64,000 nucleotides of DNA from the NCBI GenBank assembly GCA_029844215.1, contig CM056731.1, positions 78,078,992 to 78,142,991 of the forward strand, read 5' to 3'. The notes under the pieces were generated by a model. That model did no database searches and was not told the DNA's origin. It was given only the letters and a program-made list of their open reading frames with translations. Positions 1 through 11,669 of this stretch are shown piece by piece. Within the stretch, counting starts at the first letter, position 1. Every line of letters begins with the position of its first letter. The DNA comes from Przewalskia tangutica (Eukaryota; Streptophyta; Magnoliopsida; Solanales; Solanaceae). Both the position numbers and the translations under genes were made by a program.

Positions 1-120
1 AGAACTTATAAGAATTATGGGAATTATATTTTACGGATTTGGTCATGTGGGGCCCACCCGAGGAATTGTTACGTTTTGTGGGACCCACGAGGGTTACTGA
101 ATTTTATGAACGAATGGGAG

Positions 121-136
121 GGCGACACGTGGCACC
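121..136 (+). promoter_or_regulatory. R1 upstream palindromic box with CACGTG
   Basis: The sequence GGCGACACGTGGCACC lies about 175 bp upstream of the TATA-like run at 308-315. It contains CACGTG, the plant G-box core. The same position in the other LTR families holds a related palindrome. A role as an enhancer site is inferred. Confidence 0.4.
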
Positions 137-307
137 CCCCACATTGGTCTTGGACGTTTTATGCAAGGAGAGGATGGTCATTTGACCATTGTGGATGAAA
201 GTCTTCAAGCTTGATATTTTTGACCAAGTCAACTTGTCCACTTGGCTTTACTTTATGGAAATGCATCCTAGCCACACATTTGTTATAATCTTGACCCTCC
301 ATTGTTT

Positions 308-315
308 TATATATA
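308..315 (+). promoter_or_regulatory. R1 LTR TATA box (TATATATA)
   Basis: TATATATA is followed by the tract before TCTTCCAACACTTAG that lies at the start of the putative transcript in R1, R4 and R7. It occupies the place where the other families have TATAAATA. Confidence 0.45.
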
Positions 316-1659
316 CACACTAGTGCAAGACAAGATCTTCCAACACTTAGAATTATTTTCACATTCTTGTTCTTCATTTTAGGGGCTCACGGGTTTGGAC
401 CCTCTCTCACACAAATTTTTTAGTTTGTTGTCCAATATTCACAAGACTTAAACCCTAGGTTCCTAAGAGTGTTGTAAGGTTATCTCAATAGAAAGATCCC
501 GGAAAAGTGGCGTTTTCGTATTAGTCGCAAGGCGGAAACTTAAGGAGTTCTTCAACTTTGAAGTTGGAACTTGAAGATGAGTTCTTCATAGGCTTCTAAG
601 GAGTGTTTGGAGTGGATTGGAACATAAGGAAAGGAGCTAAGAATTGCTAAGGAGCGACTTTGAATCTTGGAAATTTTAAGGGCTTGTAAAGGTATAATTC
701 TTGTCGTTTTAGTAATTAAGATTTCTACTTGTTGTAGCTTTGGATATTAGCAAGCATGAGGTTTATATTATGAAGTTTGATAAGTGTTTTGACTATTGGA
801 ACCCTAATCCGAAAACTAGTATGTTAGCCCTGAAGATTGTAATTCAAGTTGGTTACTAGTTAAGTTTTCACATGTTATATAAAGAAGGAATTATAGTTGT
901 TGAAGTTGTTTATGACTATGTAGCATGTTGGAATAACAACTTGTATTGAAAAAGGAATTGAAAGAGAAGTAGTGTGTTGTAGCCGAGAATTTCATTGTAT
1001 TGTGGGCTAGTTTGTAGTAATCAGGCGGAATTGTCACGACTGCCCGGCCCGTGGATCGTGCCTTACCCGGGCACCCAAGTAGTCATACATCAGAGAAATC
1101 AGCGGAATATAAAACATACAGATATGAAACAAGAGATAAGATAATAAAACAGGCCAACCAAAACGGTTGCCTTCTTGCATATATACGTAAATTTTTGAAC
1201 AGCATATCCTTTACAAACTCGCCCACAACAAGATTACATGCACTTAAGAATGTAACAACACCTATGACGACAGGGCCCGCCATACCCCGAATGTACGTAA
1301 CCTACAACTCGTGGAAACATACCAAAAGATAAGCCTCTCCGAGAAACGGAGCTTCAATACGCTGAATCGTGATCCTATGAGCGAGGATCAACAACCGGTA
1401 CTTCTACCATGCAGCATGAACGCAGCCCCAAGGAGGTCAAGATAACAGTACCAAGTATGTGAAACTGAAAATATCAAAATGAAATCATAAAAGTCTAAAT
1501 AAAATGAAGACATATATGATAACAAAACTACGATTCACAAAGATAAAAGTAGTCATGTCAAGTCGTGACTCACGCCTCAAGTTCATCCTCATGGCCGTGG
1601 AACTCTTCCTCACCGCCAGCCTAGGTATAAGTCATGTGATACGTGTAACATGTCTCGCC

Positions 1660-2062
1660 CATCTCATGGACTCGAGGTGAAATCGTATGGAATACATTCC
1701 TGGTCCATCTCATGGACTCGGTATCAAATCGTGGTATACATTCGGCTCATCCCATGAACGCGTGTCGCATGAAATACATTCCCGGTCCATCTCATGAACT
1801 TGGTATCGTGTGAAATACATTCCCGGTTCATCCCATGAACGCGGTGTCGAGTGAAATACATTCCCGATTCATCCCATGAACGCGGTGTCGAGTGAAATAC
1901 ATTCCCGGTTCATCCCATGAACGCGGTGTCGAGTGAAATACATTCCCGGTCCATCTCATGGACGCGGTATCGAGTGAAATACATTCCCGGTCCATCTCAT
2001 GGACGCGGTATCAAATCAGGTCGAATACATTCCCGGTTCATCCCATGAACGCGGTGTCGTGT
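1660..2062 (-). repeat. Tandem array of about ten 40-45 bp units in R2
   Basis: Units contain either GTTCAT-CCC-ATGAAC or GTCCAT-CTC-ATGGAC, followed by a spacer ending in GAAATACATTCCC. Each unit holds a short inverted repeat, and the two arms mostly change together. The homologous array in R6 has CCCAC-GGG-ATGGG in the same place. Confidence 0.85.
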
Positions 2063-2195
2063 GGTCATAACATTTAAACGCTCTTTTAAGACAGATTAAG
2101 ATAATACCATATTTTCCTTTTAAAACAACTAAGGTAACATTATGCCCTTCTTTTTAAACCAAAACACTTTCCTTCTTAAAGTCAAGTAACAACAT

Positions 2196-2510
2196 CCGAG
2201 CCAAAGCTATTTTGCTTACTTTTTGCATAATGATTTATGAGATTTGGAGGGCAAGAAACACAATGCTCTTTGAAGGCACAAGCTTTCCGGCAGAAGAGGT
2301 CATTGCAAGAATCAAAACAACATCTTATAGAGTTCTCTATGATTTTATCCCCTCTTGTAATGGCACCTTTTGAGTGACCACCACTCCCCTATTTCACTTC
2401 TTGTTTGCATTACGTTGAGGCCTGAGATACCTCAACGACTGATTGTAGCCACTTCCTTTTCGTTATTAGTAATAATATTTGCATTTACCTAAAAAAAAAA
2501 AAAAAAAAAA
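2196..2510 (+). mobile_element. 5'-truncated LINE (L1-like) insertion
   Basis: This is a 315-bp insert ending in a run of 20 A (2491-2510). It is flanked by a 12-bp direct repeat AAGTAACAACAT at 2184-2195 and 2511-2522. The same stretch is uninterrupted in the R6 LTR (reverse complement near 24470). A 5' truncation, poly-A tail and long variable target duplication are hallmarks of target-primed reverse transcription. The insert carries the end of a LINE ORF2 and a short 3' untranslated region. A 7-bp stem, GTTGAGG/CCTCAAC, lies at 2414-2420 and 2430-2436. Confidence 0.92.
2197..2373 (+). pseudogene. LINE ORF2 C-terminal fragment
   Basis: The frame is open from the truncation point to a TGA at 2371-2373. 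It reads the motif Y-E-I-W-R-A-R-N followed by T-M-L-F-E-G, which is typical of the extreme C-terminus of plant L1-type ORF2 proteins. Endonuclease and reverse transcriptase are missing through 5' truncation, so it is a dead fragment. It has no start codon of its own that matters. Confidence 0.85.
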
Positions 2511-4181
2511 AAGTAACAACATTCTTTTCCAAAAGTTCAAGTTTGCCTAATTTCAAATATTCACATTTCTTATTTTCGAAAGGTTTCATAGTTCATAGTC
2601 TTAATCATTTAATAACATAATTCTCTTTTTAAAACAGTTGAGTAATATATGCCTTATGTGTGAGTAGGTTATTCTTGTTTATAACAATCTTATTAAAGCA
2701 TCCATGATCTAGGAAATGTAATACCATTTTGTCTTATCTTAGCTTCTATGCAGATGGAGGTTTCTACTGGTTTTATTATAAATACTTATTTGTCAATACA
2801 TTTTCCTTTATTAACGATGCAGTGGTTCGTTCGATACTTATTCTCATTTCCGAATCAGTAAAACATTATTCTTTTAAAAACCAAGTACTCATTACTCACA
2901 AATGAGGTTTCACACTTTTTAACAAAATTCATATCAATTCAATTAAGTCAAGCCTCTTATCTTTTGAGATCAAGTCTTTTAACTTCTAAAATCAAGAAAC
3001 CATTCTTTTTATCTCTCTTAAGACGTTATACCTAACTTCCCATAAAGCTAGTATAACTCTTACGTTTTCAAAACCAAGTATTACTCTTCTTTCAAAAAAT
3101 GATTCTTAATTCTTTTGAAATACTTCAAGGTTCTTATTATTTAAAACTCAAGTCAAAAGACATCGAAGTAAAACCATGTTCAGTTAACACACGTACGTCT
3201 ACCGTACTATATATATTCTTCTTTTAAAATATCATGCTCAAGAGGATAGGAAGAATCACATACCTCGCCACGATTATCGACTATTAGCAAATAGCTCCAA
3301 AGTACTGTAATTCTGCTAGCCTTTTCCACCCTTCGAGTAGAATACGCTACTCGCAGTACTTCAACCTATAACGGTCATACAAGTCTATTAACGTCTAGAC
3401 TACTCTGTAGAATAATTCTAGATACAGATTCCTTATTCTACGGAAAATTGGGCAGCACTTCCCTACCCGACAATTACACAAGTCTCATCAGAATACAAAT
3501 TCATGTAACTACTGCTCAATCTTCTTTAATATTCTTCGATGTGATTTCGCTTTAATTCTCTTACGCAATATCCTTCTATTACGCTTCAATTCTCTTCTCA
3601 GAATATCCTTCTATGTATCTTATATACATTTCTATACTACTACAGTATGTAATTTCCAATTACAATATAAGGACAAGAGTATTTACCTCGATAAGCCCAA
3701 AATTATCCAAGTTTATATGTCGATCCTGAGCGACGTTTAGCTCCTACTCTGGGCGCTCCAACCCGCTCCAAACAACCCTTAGAAGTTCTACGCAACTTCT
3801 ACTTAACACTTCAACCGACTATGAAGATTTTCCTTAGGGTTTCGTTTTTGTGACTGAAGGGAAGTATAATAGTATTTCTGGGCTTTTAGTTTAGGTGTAT
3901 CCTTGGAATACTACAAGGTATTTGGGCCAAGGTATTTAGGAATAGTAACAATACTTGGAGAATACTTTTCTACCAAGGCGGGGGTATTTTCACGAGAACA
4001 ACACTACTAGGAGGGGGGTAGGTTTCGGCTAGCACCCCTAGGAGGGGGGGGGTACCTCTCGGCCAAAAGGCCTCACAAAGGGGGAGGGGGGAAGACATGG
4101 ACGAGAACTACACAAGAAGGGGGGAGGATTTCAAGACTTAGAAAACATTTTGTGGATGAAGAAGTCTTCAATCAAGGGGGG

Positions 4182-4189
4182 TATTTATA
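4182..4189 (-). promoter_or_regulatory. R2 LTR TATA box
   Basis: TATTTATA on the plus strand reads TATAAATA in the element direction. It is followed by CCCCCCTTGATTGAAGACTT, equivalent to the start region in the other LTRs. The palindromic box lies about 170 bp upstream, at 4348-4369. Confidence 0.6.
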
Positions 4190-4347
4190 GGACAACCAAG
4201 GGCCAAGATCAAGACAAGTGGTGGGCAAGTGTAGGGTGAGGATTTATCCATGTGTACCTTATCCAACTACCACACAAAATATCACAAATATCTTACCTAC
4301 TTCAAGACTTGAAATCGTCCAAATGAAGCCCACAAATCCGCCAACTT

Positions 4348-4369
4348 GAGGGTGACAAGTGTCGCCCTC
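4348..4369 (-). promoter_or_regulatory. R2 palindromic upstream box
   Basis: Arms GAGGGTGACA and TGTCGCCCTC surround AG. There is one arm mismatch (A/G). It matches the R6 box in position and sequence. Function is inferred. Confidence 0.45.
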
Positions 4370-4589
4370 TCGTTGGTCCAAAATATTTCATCTCTCGGAA
4401 AAATCCGCAAAAAATATGAATGACATAGCCGTATTTTTCTCTTCGCAAAGTTTGGAAAACGTTTCGTCGGAAAACAATTCTTTTTGGTAGTTGTGCACAA
4501 ATATTTCGACCCTTGCCTACTTAAGGCTAAAAACTTTTGTACGTACGCCCTCACGTACATACTCTGGAAATACGGGGTATAACAGGAAT

Positions 4590-5718
4590 TTTACACGTCT
4601 TGTAGGGCGTGTAATCCCCTTTGTATTTGCTGAATTGATTGAGCCTTAAATGTGGTGTTTGGTTATTGAATTCGGCCTTGAAAAAGGTGGAAAAGTATGT
4701 AGAAACAAAGGAAGTGTTGCCCGATTTTCCGTAGAATTTAGTGACCTTGTACATAGGATATTCTACGAAGAGATCTAAAGGTTGATAGACGTTTTGTGAC
4801 CTTTATAGGTTGAAGTTCTACGAGTAGCGTATTCTACTTGAAGGGTGGAAAAGGCTAGTAGGGTTATAGTACTGTGGAGCGTTTTGCTAATTGTCGATAA
4901 TCGTCGCGAGGTATGTGAACCTCTTCCTATCCTTTCTAGCATGATTATTGTGAACTATGTAGTACGGTAGACGTACGTGTGCTAAACGAATTAAGTTGGT
5001 TTAAAACATAAAGTGTTATAATGGCTTTATGAGAAGTTAATTATAACGACTTTATGTAGGTAAAAGAATGGGTTATTGGTTTTAAAAGATAAGAGACTTG
5101 ATTTATATTTGACTTAATATAATATGTGAAGAACTTGAATTGTGTAGAAAGTTGTGAAACCTCATTCATGAGTAATGAGTACTTGGTTTTTAAATAATAA
5201 TGTTATATTGATTTCGGAAAGGGGAAAGAATATCGAACAAGCCAATGCAGCGTTAATAAAGGAAAAGGTAATGACTATTAATTAATTTAAAACAAGTAGA
5301 ATCTTCCATCTGCATAGAAGCTAAGATAAGACAAAATTGTATTACATTTCCTAGATCATGACTGCTTTAATAAGATCATTAATAAACAAGTTTTGATTTT
5401 CTTAAAATTACAAAGTAAGGACTTGATTTATAAAAGAGAAAGACTTGAGAATTTGAAGTGTTTTCCTTTAAAAGGAAGGCATGCTTTTGTCTTAAGTTGA
5501 TTTAAAAAGACGGTATGGAAATTGTTTTGGTTTACCAAAAAAGATAGTTGCTCTATTTTGATACTACGGGTATCGTGTGACTTTTGTGAAAGACATGGAA
5601 CTTTTTAAAAGAATTAATGTATGTAGTACTTTAGGGTTAAAAAAAACCCGGATTTGTTGACATGAAATAAAAGTACCTTGTGTGAGTAACTTGCCTATGT
5701 TTTGCCTGTGATAGCCTT
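4590..5718 (+). repeat. R1 LTR, second fragment
   Basis: Continuation of R1 after the R2 insertion; 4585-4589 is the second copy of the GGAAT duplication. It carries the shared LTR islands: the GTAGACGTACGTGTG motif near 4970, the TTATAA-flanked CTTTATG boxes near 5010-5056 and GATACTACGGGTATC near 5560. It is interrupted after GATAGCCTT by R3. No coding region was seen. Confidence 0.85.
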
Positions 5719-6524
5719 TGTCACGACCCGAACCTGGGCCCGTGACTGGTGCCTTACCCCGGGCACCCTAGTGACACAACATCAGAGTAATCAGCGGAAC
5801 ATAAAACCACAACATGAAGTAACAAGAAACGTACAACAGTTATCTTTAGAAAACTTTGCCTTTCGGCATATATAAATAACAACTTTACAAATGAACAGTT
5901 TAATCCTTTTTACAACCCCGCCACAACAAGATTATGCACTTCTAAGAATGATACGACAACAATGGCGGACAGTGGCCCCGCCAAACCCCGAATGTAAACA
6001 CTTACTACGACAGGAACTATACCACCGATAAGCCTCCGAGAAACGGAGCTTCCACACGCCGACCGTGATCCCGAGAGCTAGGATCAACGATCGTGTACCT
6101 CAACTCGCTGCAGATGAACGCACTTCGGGCGAGGTCAAGATAACAGTACCGAGTATGTGAAACTAAAAATATCAGAATTGAAATCATAATAGTCTATAAA
6201 GCAGAGAGACATGTATGATAACCAAACTACGCTCACAATAAATAAGCAAATATGTCACGTCGTGACTCACGCCTCAAAGTCATCACTCAAATATAACTAT
6301 GGGTCTCGTGCCCATAACATCAATCATGCCCGTGGAATACCTTCCTCACCGCCAGCCTATGATAGAAAAGCACCAAGGAATACACATGATCACCGTGTCC
6401 CACCTGTGTCCAAATAAAACCGCATGTGGTAAGCACGAAGGCATAGCCGACTACTAACACCCACGCATCAACAAGGTCATGAATCAGATTATAAGATCTG
6501 TCTAGACCGTCACATGATCAAAGC

Positions 6525-6790
6525 CGCCACTTGCCCGCAGATTCGACGATGCGCGTCTAGTCTCGAACTTCCCGCAGCTCCGCATAGGCCAATCTCATCG
6601 GCCCGCATGAGGCATTCCCCGCATCGAGGGTAGCTACTCCCCGGCATCGTCCTGGACTTTCGAGTCCGCATGGCCACAAGGACCGCATGCCCAAAAAGGA
6701 CGATACTAACTCGAACTCTCGTAGCCCGCATAGGCCCCGTGACCCGCATGAGGTATCTCGAATCATAGTCCATCGACCCGCCCGAAGTCT
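6525..6790 (-). repeat. R3 left LTR tandem array (GCATGAGG/GCATCGAGG units)
   Basis: Imperfect units of mixed length built on CCGCATGAGGCATTCC and CGAGGGTAGCTACTCC, each a short inverted repeat. The array sits at the place in the LTR where the other families carry their own arrays. Confidence 0.6.
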
Positions 6791-8796
6791 ACCCCAGACG
6801 GAGGGCGCTTAACCCCTAATCATCTCAAGAGATGAATGCCACAATACTATCATAACGATCGATAGTTAATAAGCACAATCAAGGGAAACCCCCTTTACAC
6901 AACCATCACAAGATACTAACACACGTAGCATCCTAACACGTTTACTTATCAAAGCAACAAGAAAGTATTACAAGACTATCACAAACCAACACAATCAAGT
7001 TGTTCACACAAGGTACTTTCTACTATACGATTAACAAGATCGGGTTTTTATCCCCAAAGTACTTTATACATTAAATCTTTAAAAGATACGTTACTCCACA
7101 AAGAAACCATCAATACCCGTAGTATATGAACATAGAGTGATTATCTTTTTAAAGTAACTCAATTACTCCTCTATGTAAAATCAAGTAGTAACATTCTTTT
7201 CCAATGTTCAAGTTTGCCTAATTTCCAATGTTCAAGTTTGCCTAATTTCCAATGTTCAAGTTTCTCATTTTAGAACGGTTTCGTAGTTCATAGTCTTATT
7301 CATTTAAGAATATAGTTCTCCTTTAAACAATCTGAGAAACCTAAGCCCTATATGTGAGTAGGATATTCTTGTTTATAATAATCTTATTACAGCAGCCATG
7401 ATCTAGGAAATATCATTTTGTCTCATCTTAGCTTCTATGCAGATGGAAGTTTCTACTGGTTTTTAAAAATACTTAATTAGTCAAAACATTTCCTTTTATT
7501 AACGCTGCAGTGGTTTGTCGATACACATTCTGATTCAAATCAAGAAACATTCTTAAGCCGTTATACCTAACTTCCCATAAAGCCAGTATAACTCTTAAGT
7601 TTTCAAACACCAAGTATTACTTCTCCTTTCAAAATGATTCAAGAATCTTTTGAAATACTTCAAGTTCTTTATTAACATATAACAAGCCAGTTATAGTTCA
7701 AATCAGTTACCTTTTAAAAACCACATGTATTTTCTAACCAACATAAAGCTGTTATAAACAACTTCCCATAAAGCCGTTATAACACTTTATGTTTACACCA
7801 AATACATTTAGCACACGTACGCTCACCGCACTACATAGTTCACACATATCATGCTAGAAGAGATAGGAAGAGGTTCACATACCTCGCGACGAGTATCGAC
7901 TAATAGCAAACGCTCCAACCGTCTGGCTACTCCTAAGCTGCAGATCGCGCCATACGTAGTACTTCCACCTATAAGGCCACAAGGCGCTTTATTAACATTC
8001 AGTGTCGCATCGTAGAACTTTCTACGTAAATTTCGGAAGACTCTCCCGCAACAACAGAAATCTCCTCCTCTATCGAGGCCGATACCAAGCCAACCGTGGG
8101 GTTATACATCTAACCCGAACGGGTACAATTCTACTCCACCGCACTACTACACAAGTCTACCGTAATACACCCCATGTAATTACAGCTCGATTCTTCAGCT
8201 TAAGTCAAAAGACATTGCCAACTAACTACGCTCAAGACTATATATAGTATACTTCAACTATATATTCAAACAACATGTAATTTCCAATTACAATAGAGGA
8301 CAAGATATTTACCTCGATAAGCCCATAATTATCCAAGTATAAAGTCGATCCCGGCTATCGCTTAGCTCCAACTCCGCGGCGCCCAACCCGCTCCAAACTA
8401 CCCTTAGAAGTTCTAACCAACTTCTAGATACTACTCCAACTAACCATGGAGATTTTCCTTAGGGTTTAGGTTTGGTGACTGATGGAAGTATAATAGTATT
8501 TTCTGGCTTTTCAGATAGTATAACCTTAGAATACTACAAGGTATAAGGCTAAGGTAATTTGGGCATTATAACAATACTTTGGAGAGTATTTCTACACCAC
8601 AAAGGGGGTATTATACGAAAGCAACAAGGCAGTGGTGTATACCCTCTACTACCCCACAAGTGGGGTACTCGCCAAGGGGAGGGGTACACTCGGCTAGCAC
8701 CCCTAGAGTGGGGTGCTCTCGGCCGAACTCACACAAGTGAGGGAGAAGGCTCTCAAGACTTAGGCATTTTGATGAAGAAGTCTTCAACCCAGAGGG

Positions 8797-8804
8797 TATT
8801 TATA
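8797..8804 (-). promoter_or_regulatory. R3 left LTR TATA box
   Basis: TATTTATA on the plus strand, TATAAATA in the element direction, followed by CCCTCTGGGTTGAAGACTTC. Confidence 0.55.
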
Positions 8805-8972
8805 GCACAAGCCAAGGCCAACCAATGGCCAAGATCTAGCCAAGTGCCTAGCAAGTAGGGCCAAGATCTTGCCAAGTGCACACTAGCCAACTAGCACAAA
8901 ATATCCTACCAACCCTTGACCAAAATGGCCAACCCAATCGCCCACTTCACCGCCCAAGACGCTTCCCAATGA

Positions 8973-8992
8973 GAGGTGCCAAGTGGCGCCTC
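8973..8992 (-). promoter_or_regulatory. R3 palindromic upstream box
   Basis: Arms GAGGTGCC and GGCGCCTC surround AAGT. Position relative to TATA matches the GAGGGTGACA/TGTCACCCTC box of R6, but both arms differ from that family while the inverted repeat is kept with one mismatch. Confidence 0.45.
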
Positions 8993-9198
8993 TTGTTGGT
9001 CCACAATGTTTCGCCTCTGAAAAATCCAAAAATTAAAAATGACATAGCCGAAATTCCCTACGAAAGTCGTGGAAAACGCTTTCATTAAAAACGACTCTAA
9101 TCGGGTGTTATGCACAAAATTTAATTCGCCAAGCCAACTTCACAAGTTCAAATTTTTCACGCACGCCCCACGCATATACCGGAAATACGGGTATAACA

Positions 9199-9231
9199 TT
9201 CTCCCTCCTTAGAAACATTCGCCCGAATGTT
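9199..9231 (-). other. R3 polypurine tract and adjoining hairpin
   Basis: TTCTCCCTCCTTAG directly abuts the LTR end and is a polypurine tract on the minus strand, the primer for plus-strand DNA synthesis. Next to it AACATTCG (9214-9221) and CGAATGTT (9224-9231) form an 8-bp stem with a 2-nt loop. The same hairpin is found in R5, R6, R9 and R10. Confidence 0.8.
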
Positions 9232-9419
9232 CCTTCTAAGTCTCAAAACAACGCGCGCCAAGATAGTCTTCACTACTACCCTTACGAGAACCAACTCGCC
9301 ACATCCGCCACGTAAACACCCGCGCACAAAAACTTACATCCAAGTCCACGAGGAAAACACCTCTAACATTTTGTCACTTTGTCGCGAGCCTTGCCCGACG
9401 ACTAACAAATGGTACCGGC

Positions 9420-10060
9420 CGCCATGATCCTCGAGGATGTCGACACTCCTCGCACACACGAACTCTTTTCTCATAACTTACCACATTTCGACATCGCCGC
9501 CTCCGTAACTCGGGATTACTATCTCTAACGTGGTCATCATTAATCGAATACTCGATGGATCTTCGATACTTTCCGAACATAACAATACGAAGATCGGACG
9601 CCCTTCCTCCTAAGTCGGACAAGAATGCTAACATATAGGCAACCCGCCTATTCTTCCCATGAACCCACAAAGGCCCAAAGTAACTCTGCTAAGTTCCTTA
9701 GTTTTCCAAACTCGTCATACCCAACTCGGTGGTACTTTCAAGACCGACCATCAACTCGAACTCTAAGCGCCGCCGCCGATTATCCGCACAATATCTCCGA
9801 GCCGCTGTAACCTCTTCTAGACAAGCTTCACTATCCACAAATTACCGGAACAAACTCAACCAACTATCCGAACCTTGCCAACATCGAACCAATCGACAAG
9901 AACTTACACTTCCGCCCCTACAAGGCTTCATAAGGCGACATCCGAACACTAAAATGGTAGCCTAAACGCTACCTCCACAGAGACAACAATCCCTACAACT
10001 ATCCCCAAATCCAAACACCGCCCGAGGGTGAATGTGATTCGAGACTCACCGAGTTCCTAT
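9420..10060 (-). pseudogene. R3 integrase C-terminal and chromodomain remnant
   Basis: No long open frame remains. The DNA aligns by eye with the R8 integrase tail at 39960-40690. Shared landmarks are GCTTCATAAGGCGACATCCGAA (R8 GCCTCATAAGGCGCCATCTG), the stretch around ATAGGCAACCCGCCTA, and CCGAGGGTGAATG before GAGACTCAC. In R8 this encodes the region from the integrase core end to the chromodomain. Many indels and substitutions make it inactive. Its presence shows that R3 descends from a pol-bearing element and lost protease, reverse transcriptase and RNase H. Confidence 0.65.
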
Positions 10061-10179
10061 CCTTGCTGGTAAAACTTTTAGAAAACGAAAATAGCCACAA
10101 CTCGGGCTTCACTGTTCGACATAAGGTGAAGGTAGGCACCTGCAGCCTTACAACCTTCGGATAACTCAACACACCAGTA

Positions 10180-10769
10180 AACGGTCCCGACCAAGAACAC
10201 GATGGGCTGCCCCATCGCCCGACCATCGGTCGAACGATCCACGAACTCAGACTGGTTAACTAAACTTGGGCCTAACACCTCGTGACTTACCACAAGGCGA
10301 CCACCACAACCGACCCCACCACCAAAAGGCCGCGGTTGACCCGCATCATGGCCTCAATCCGACCCGTCAACGAGCACAACACTAGTTCCCGATCCGAATG
10401 GGCCTCACAATCACGTTACGAAAACCTAGCGGCCTTCTTAGCTCAACTACCCCCTTTCATTCCGCACTTACTGGGACCTATCCCAAACATAACTCACGTG
10501 CACTATGCACTTCCGATAAGGATCAAACATAACACTACACCTTTACTCGAGATGGCCTTACCTCTAAGGTCTTTACGTAAACATTCTAAGGCTCACACCT
10601 TATCTATCCCCAAAATCTTACTTGGTTAAACAACCATAATCTAATCACGACTAACACACCGCTATCGTAACATAGCACTTAAGGTATACTCACCTTATCA
10701 CACATGAGGTTAAAGATATATCTATATCTACCGCTTCACTCCCTTAGTTGTTTAATCAAACTCGCCTGC
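10180..10769 (-). other. R3 noncoding block shared with R5 and R6
   Basis: Aligns by eye with R5 21790-22340 and, reversed, with R6 27040-27560. Landmarks are AACTTGGGCCTA, the GGTTGACCCGC stretch, and CTTAGCTCAACTACCC. No convincing reading frame was seen in any of the copies. It sits between gag and the 3' end in the gag-only elements, in place of pol. Confidence 0.6.
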
Positions 10770-11472
10770 AGGCGATAGCTAGGGAAGATGACGAACTACC
10801 CACCGATCTCGAGGGCTAAGTCCTCCTACAAGGACACTCTATCGACATCGTGACTCGACGGTCGTAGGTACAACAAGTACCAACTAAAAGACGACATTCC
10901 CGATGACGTCGTCACATCTGTGGAACCGAAGCCCCGAGTTCGACCAACTCCTGATACTCCAAACGCCCCGATATCCGTGGAAGACCACTCGCATCGGGCG
11001 AGGTGCATATCTAATCTGCTTGGAGGCGCTCGCCTTGAAAGTTACTAAAGGACTCGCTGCTCGCCCTCTTCTCGCCGCCCTTTGTTAACCCGTCGATCTC
11101 TACGCTTTCTCCACGCGATAAGCCCGACCACGTGCCATGCCAAGCCTAATCAAGAATTACTCTTGCACAACCCTTCTTAGATAGTCATCAAGACTCGCAG
11201 TACATCGGTATACACTCTAGTAGCCAAATCTATAGCTAGTAATGTGGTCGCTTCTTTGCAATCTAAATTCTGTTCCCGGCCGTGGAATCAAGGTTCAAAT
11301 GTCATGGCCGCAGAGAATCGCCGCCGCAGCTAAACTCTGGGCTAGTGACGCCGCAAAACTCCCGAATGAAGCACTACCTAGGTAATGATTGGGCTGTGCC
11401 TCGCCACCCTCGAACTCTACTCGCAGCCTCCTGGCCGCTTTGCCTCCCGGGCTCGCTGCTCACGCGAGGCAT
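10770..11472 (-). pseudogene. R3 gag remnant lacking the capsid core
   Basis: The frame starts at an ATG ending at 11472 (M-P-R-V-S-S-E-P-G), in the same position as gag starts M-P-P-R-K-A-T in R8 and R9. The leader before it matches R5 and R6. A degraded zinc-knuckle region lies around 10829-10882. The capsid core seen in R5 and R6 (W-D-E-F and E-F-D-S-L-A-R-Y motifs) cannot be found between them. Start to knuckle is about 0.6 kb here against about 1.1 kb in R6. A deletion of about 0.4-0.5 kb is inferred. The stretch about 11090-11200 does not align clearly with the other copies. Confidence 0.6.
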
Positions 11473-11658
11473 AACGATAAGGGAAAGAATTTCGCCGAGG
11501 GTCCAACTTACAACACAAATTTCTAAGGCACGATCTCGAGTGAGAAGAATAGAAACCAATCCTAAATATCCTATAGCCTCTCGATTATTGGTGGTGCACA
11601 ACACACCGATAATCAAGACTCTATCGATACGGTCAGAGACACTTTCCGAGGATTAATC

Positions 11659-11669
11659 GCTCGATACCA
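11659..11669 (-). other. R3 primer-binding site (initiator Met tRNA)
   Basis: Plus strand GCTCGATACCA, one base shorter than the full complement of TGGTATCAGAGC; CTG has become CG. Four bases (CTTT) separate it from the 5' LTR, as in the other copies. Confidence 0.75.

Larger units (their letters stand above)
1..1031 (+). repeat. R1 LTR, first fragment (left end outside window)
   Basis: Plus-strand LTR of a Ty3/gypsy element. It aligns by eye with R7 from about 190 bp inside that LTR, including the shared stretch around GTGGGGCCCACCCGAGGAAT, so its TGTTACACCCCG start lies left of the window. It holds a CACGTG-containing box at 121-136 and a TATA-like run at 308-315. It is broken after 1031 by R2 and resumes at 4590, then again at 15146. 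No coding region was seen. R1 is the outermost host of the nest visible here. Confidence 0.85.
1032..4584 (-). mobile_element. R2, solo LTR (Tekay/Del-like), 3553 bp with a LINE insert
   Basis: It starts TGTCACGACTG and ends GGGGTATAACA, the termini of a minus-strand LTR of this superfamily. It is flanked by a perfect 5-bp target duplication GGAAT at 1027-1031 and 4585-4589. Removing it rejoins R1 into the order seen in R7 (GGCGGAATTTTACACG). No internal region, primer-binding site or partner LTR exists, so it is a solo LTR, the usual product of unequal LTR recombination. It resembles the R6 LTR in its 3' end. It carries a tandem array (1660-2062) and a LINE tail (2196-2510). Confidence 0.93.
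5719..9198 (-). repeat. R3 3' LTR (left), 3480 bp
   Basis: Runs from TGTCACGACCCG to GGGTATAACA. It contains a GC-rich tandem array (6525-6790), a TATA box (8797-8804) and a palindromic box (8973-8992). Compared with the right copy, many differences are small indels at CAG/CTG or G and C runs, for example ATCAGAG here against ATCGAG there. Confidence 0.9.
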
